DNA from: Thaumasiovibrio sp043421945
GTDB taxonomy: Bacteria; Pseudomonadota; Gammaproteobacteria; Enterobacterales; Vibrionaceae
Direction: 5' to 3'
Assembly (NCBI GenBank): GCA_043421945.1
Contig: JBHOGO010000051.1
Location: 1-33,767 of the forward strand
Length of the DNA: 33,767 nt
Shown: piece by piece, positions 32,986 to 33,767 of the stretch
How the letters are laid out: each line of letters starts with the position of its first letter
How positions within the stretch are numbered: position 1 is the stretch's first letter
Made by a program: the position numbers and the translations under genes
Notes under the pieces: generated by a model
What the model was told of the DNA's origin: nothing
What the model saw: only the letters and a program-made list of their open reading frames with translations
The model's database searches: none

Positions 32986-33581
32986 ATCTATCCCTTACAA
33001 AAAAACTAAGCTGCTATTGTCTGCGCAACAAAAAAATTGTCAATGAACGCCATGACAAGCGCGACTCCAACAGTGTATACACTCGAAAGGCCGGTATTGC
33101 TAGCAGAGTAAACATTTGCACCATCACCTAGTCATATTCCCCTATTGGCTATAGATGAATTGGCGAAATGTGGAAAAAACACGAGAACAAAAATTTAAAA
33201 AAGAAGAACAAAAAGGAGTTGAATTGAAGCTGCTGCTGCCGTATCATTCCTCCCCCCAAGAAAGGCCAGCCATCAATGAATTTTTTATCATATCGTTGAT
33301 ATTGTCCAGTCAAACCACACTCTAGTGCCTATATTTAAAGACTTCCAGCCTCATCTCTTTGAAAGCTTGTGGTTAGTTTTTCCACCATCTTATCCTCGCT
33401 ATTCACAAGACATTTTTTCGTCATAAAGCATTGAAAAACACGTCTATTTATTAACCACACTTTTGATCCACATCAAGAATACCCAATAAGTCATTGTTAT
33501 AAAACAATATTTTATAAATTAACATTATGACCGAAAAATGAACCCTATAATGTGCTTTTTTAATACAAAGTAATCAACACT
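32986..33581. other. Long non-coding stretch upstream of uvrB
   Basis: About 600 bp with no convincing gene on either strand. It carries a perfect 12-bp palindrome AGTGTATACACT (33072-33083), probably close to the uvrB promoter, a TGTGGAAAA (33169-33177, a TTTTCCACA-type DnaA box on the minus strand), and a very AT-rich block at about 33495-33535. A 56-codon plus frame at 33155-33325 lacks a ribosome site. Confidence 0.5.
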
Positions 33582-33668
33582 GTTATCCACAGAATCCGTG
33601 GATAACTTTAATGAGCAGCGATTCTAAAGGGATGCAGTGCCTGTGGATAAAAATCCCAGTTATACACA
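33582..33668. repeat. Cluster of four DnaA-box-like 9-mers
   Basis: TTATCCACA (33583-33591, +), its near copy TTATCCACG (33597-33605, -), TTATCCACA (33642-33650, -) and TTATACACA (33660-33668, +). The first two form a 9-bp inverted repeat GTTATCCAC/GTGGATAAC with a 7-bp spacer. Two are perfect matches to the strongest E. coli box and a third fits TTATNCACA. An AT-rich block lies just upstream and GATC sites follow. No origin-adjacent gene is visible in the window. Confidence 0.7.
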
Positions 33669-33767
33669 TGTGCAATCGATAAGGCTTAGCTATACCTGTG
33701 ATCATTGAAGGGGCTTGATTTTTTGCGACGAGAAGATCATGCTATCAGCCATGAAAATGACTCTAAC

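Noticed and set aside
33060..33100. SOS/LexA box before uvrB
   Set aside because: The palindrome there lacks CTG-N10-CAG spacing; the CTGTTATCCACAG at 33580-33592 has only 7 bases between CTG and CAG and is better read as a DnaA box.
33155..33325. 56-codon plus-strand ORF upstream of uvrB
   Set aside because: No ribosome site, Lys/Glu run from AT-rich DNA, no recognisable composition; length is within chance expectation.
1..33767. CRISPR array, prophage, integron or anti-phage defence cluster
   Set aside because: No repeat-spacer pattern, integrase, attC-like repeats, phage structural genes or known defence proteins are visible; the gene order is conserved housekeeping.

Overview
The window looks like a chromosomal segment from a member of the Vibrionaceae (Vibrio or a close relative). 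The case rests on gene content: a luxO-luxU pair with an adjacent sigma-54-driven Qrr1-type small RNA, next to uvrB and a moa operon under a molybdenum-cofactor riboswitch, plus a typical gammaproteobacterial aat-bpt-infA / clpA-clpS-cspD-icd block. Genus and species cannot be fixed from what I can read. Almost everything is conserved housekeeping DNA. Accessory material is confined to the first ~0.9 kb and to a few intergenic stretches with small ORFs or unexplained motifs.

Layout. Positions 1-920 are genomic debris: a truncated IS1634/IS4-type transposase abuts, at about nt 297-301, the broken 5' part of a membrane sensor gene on the other strand. A glycine-zipper envelope protein follows (925-1383, minus). 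Next come the N-end-rule genes aat and bpt (plus), infA with a strong terminator, then clpA and clpS (minus) and the divergent cspD. Aat and Bpt add N-degrons, ClpS recognises them and ClpA delivers the substrate to ClpP, so one proteolytic pathway is nearly complete in about 4.5 kb. Then icd (minus), rluE (plus) and the mnmA-hflD-purB operon, which has a promoter, a PurR box and a structured leader. purB is followed by a divergent RoxA/YcfD homologue that appears to lack one iron ligand.

From 13.7 to 22 kb the minus strand carries a Cache-type chemoreceptor and the oligopeptide importer oppABCDF, with a large hairpin between oppA and oppB that probably lets oppA be made in excess. From 22.3 to 23.1 kb there are three short ORFs (50, 27 and 33 aa), two of them followed by good intrinsic terminators. 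From 23.2 to 26.6 kb lies a minus-strand moaA-B-C-D-E operon with a Moco riboswitch at its head and an unrecognised 177-aa gene at its tail. After a LON-substrate-binding-domain protein and yvcK (plus), luxU-luxO (minus) form the phosphorelay end of quorum sensing. Upstream of luxO are LuxO-like operators, a -24/-12 promoter and qrr1 (plus). uvrB (minus) is last.

The final ~780 bp has no convincing gene but holds four DnaA-box-like 9-mers within 87 bp, near the window edge. The items most worth a second look are this DnaA-box cluster, the RoxA homologue with a changed metal site, the unrecognised moa-linked gene, the small ORFs, and the Qrr1/LuxO module.
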